Positions 63,878-64,000 of a DNA stretch of 64,000 bases are shown here, piece by piece (position 1 is the stretch's first letter; every line of letters starts with the position of its first letter). The position numbers and the translations under genes were made by a program. Source of the DNA: Chaetoceros tenuissimus (lineage: Eukaryota > Bacillariophyta > Thalassiosirophyceae > Chaetocerotales > Chaetocerotaceae). The stretch covers positions 1 to 64,000 of the forward strand of contig BLLK01000072.1 in NCBI GenBank assembly GCA_021927905.1, written 5' to 3'. The notes under the pieces are model-generated. The model was not told the origin of the DNA and did no database searches. It saw only the letters and a program-made list of their open reading frames with translations.

Positions 63878-64000
63878 TAGGACCCAATCTGAGCACAGAC
63901 GAGGGATTCCTATTGTTGAGACCGACATTGAAGCAGAAAGCATTGTGAGGTAGGGAATGATGAGGGGGAGAGATCAAGGTCTTCCGGAAGACATTGATTT

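Larger units (their letters stand above)
56620..64000 (+). mobile_element. DIRS-like tyrosine-recombinase retroelement, copy B, looks whole, runs off the right edge
   Basis: Three long frames in order: capsid-like (56659-58800), RT-RNase H (58819-62628) and recombinase (62453-63877). Each is shared with the broken copy at 7.5-18.8 kb, and the 3' non-coding tail with 52.8 kb. No integrase, LTR or protease is seen. Terminal repeats cannot be judged because the 3' end lies outside the window. All three frames are open, so it is probably a recent insertion. Confidence 0.88.

Overview
The window looks like nuclear DNA of a microalga, most likely a diatom or another stramenopile. The reasons are AT-rich intergenic DNA, a spliced gene with three 68-88 bp GT-AG introns, copia-type elements resembling the CoDi families of diatoms, and an abundance of tyrosine-recombinase (DIRS/Ngaro-like) retroelements. 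Family calls rest on motifs read by eye; the organism is an inference. I saw no rRNA, tRNA gene, CRISPR array or bacterial-style operon. Nearly all of the window is mobile DNA, much of it nested, with two host glycosyltransferase loci.

Layout. 0.8-2.8 kb: a 2.0 kb hAT-like non-autonomous DNA element (8-bp target duplication). 2.9-4.2 kb: the 3' part of a LINE. 5.6-6.4 kb: an 0.8 kb MITE with long terminal inverted repeats (TIRs) and a TAA duplication. 7.5-18.8 kb: an old DIRS-like element split by a young copia element (9650-16619) with identical 203 bp LTRs. 19.4-21.1 kb: remains of a second, unrelated copia. 22068-35039: a 13 kb PIF/Harbinger transposon (TTA duplication, 229 bp TIRs). Its left TIR was split by a 6 kb MULE (22232-28261, 9-bp duplication), and it also carries Ty3/gypsy remains (28.9-33.3 kb).

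35.2-51.4 kb: a host glycosyltransferase-like gene, now a pseudogene, hit by two retroelements. One is an 8.5 kb gypsy element (35905-44366) with paired LTRs and extra upstream reading frames. The other is a 6.5 kb Ngaro-like element (44810-51286) with clear split direct repeats. 51.9-52.9 kb: a degenerate tandem repeat and the 3' tail of another DIRS-like element. 53514-56108: the best host gene, four exons predicting a 788-residue membrane-anchored protein with a GT-A-like domain joined to a GT92 domain. 56.6-64.0 kb: a DIRS-like element that looks whole as far as the window shows (capsid-like, RT-RNase H and recombinase reading frames) and runs off the right edge.

Relative ages can be read from the nesting. 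The DIRS-like copy at 7.5-18.8 kb predates the copia inside it. The Harbinger element predates the MULE in its TIR. The glycosyltransferase gene predates both of its insertions. The copia with identical LTRs is the youngest datable insertion, and the gypsy with slightly diverged LTRs is somewhat older.
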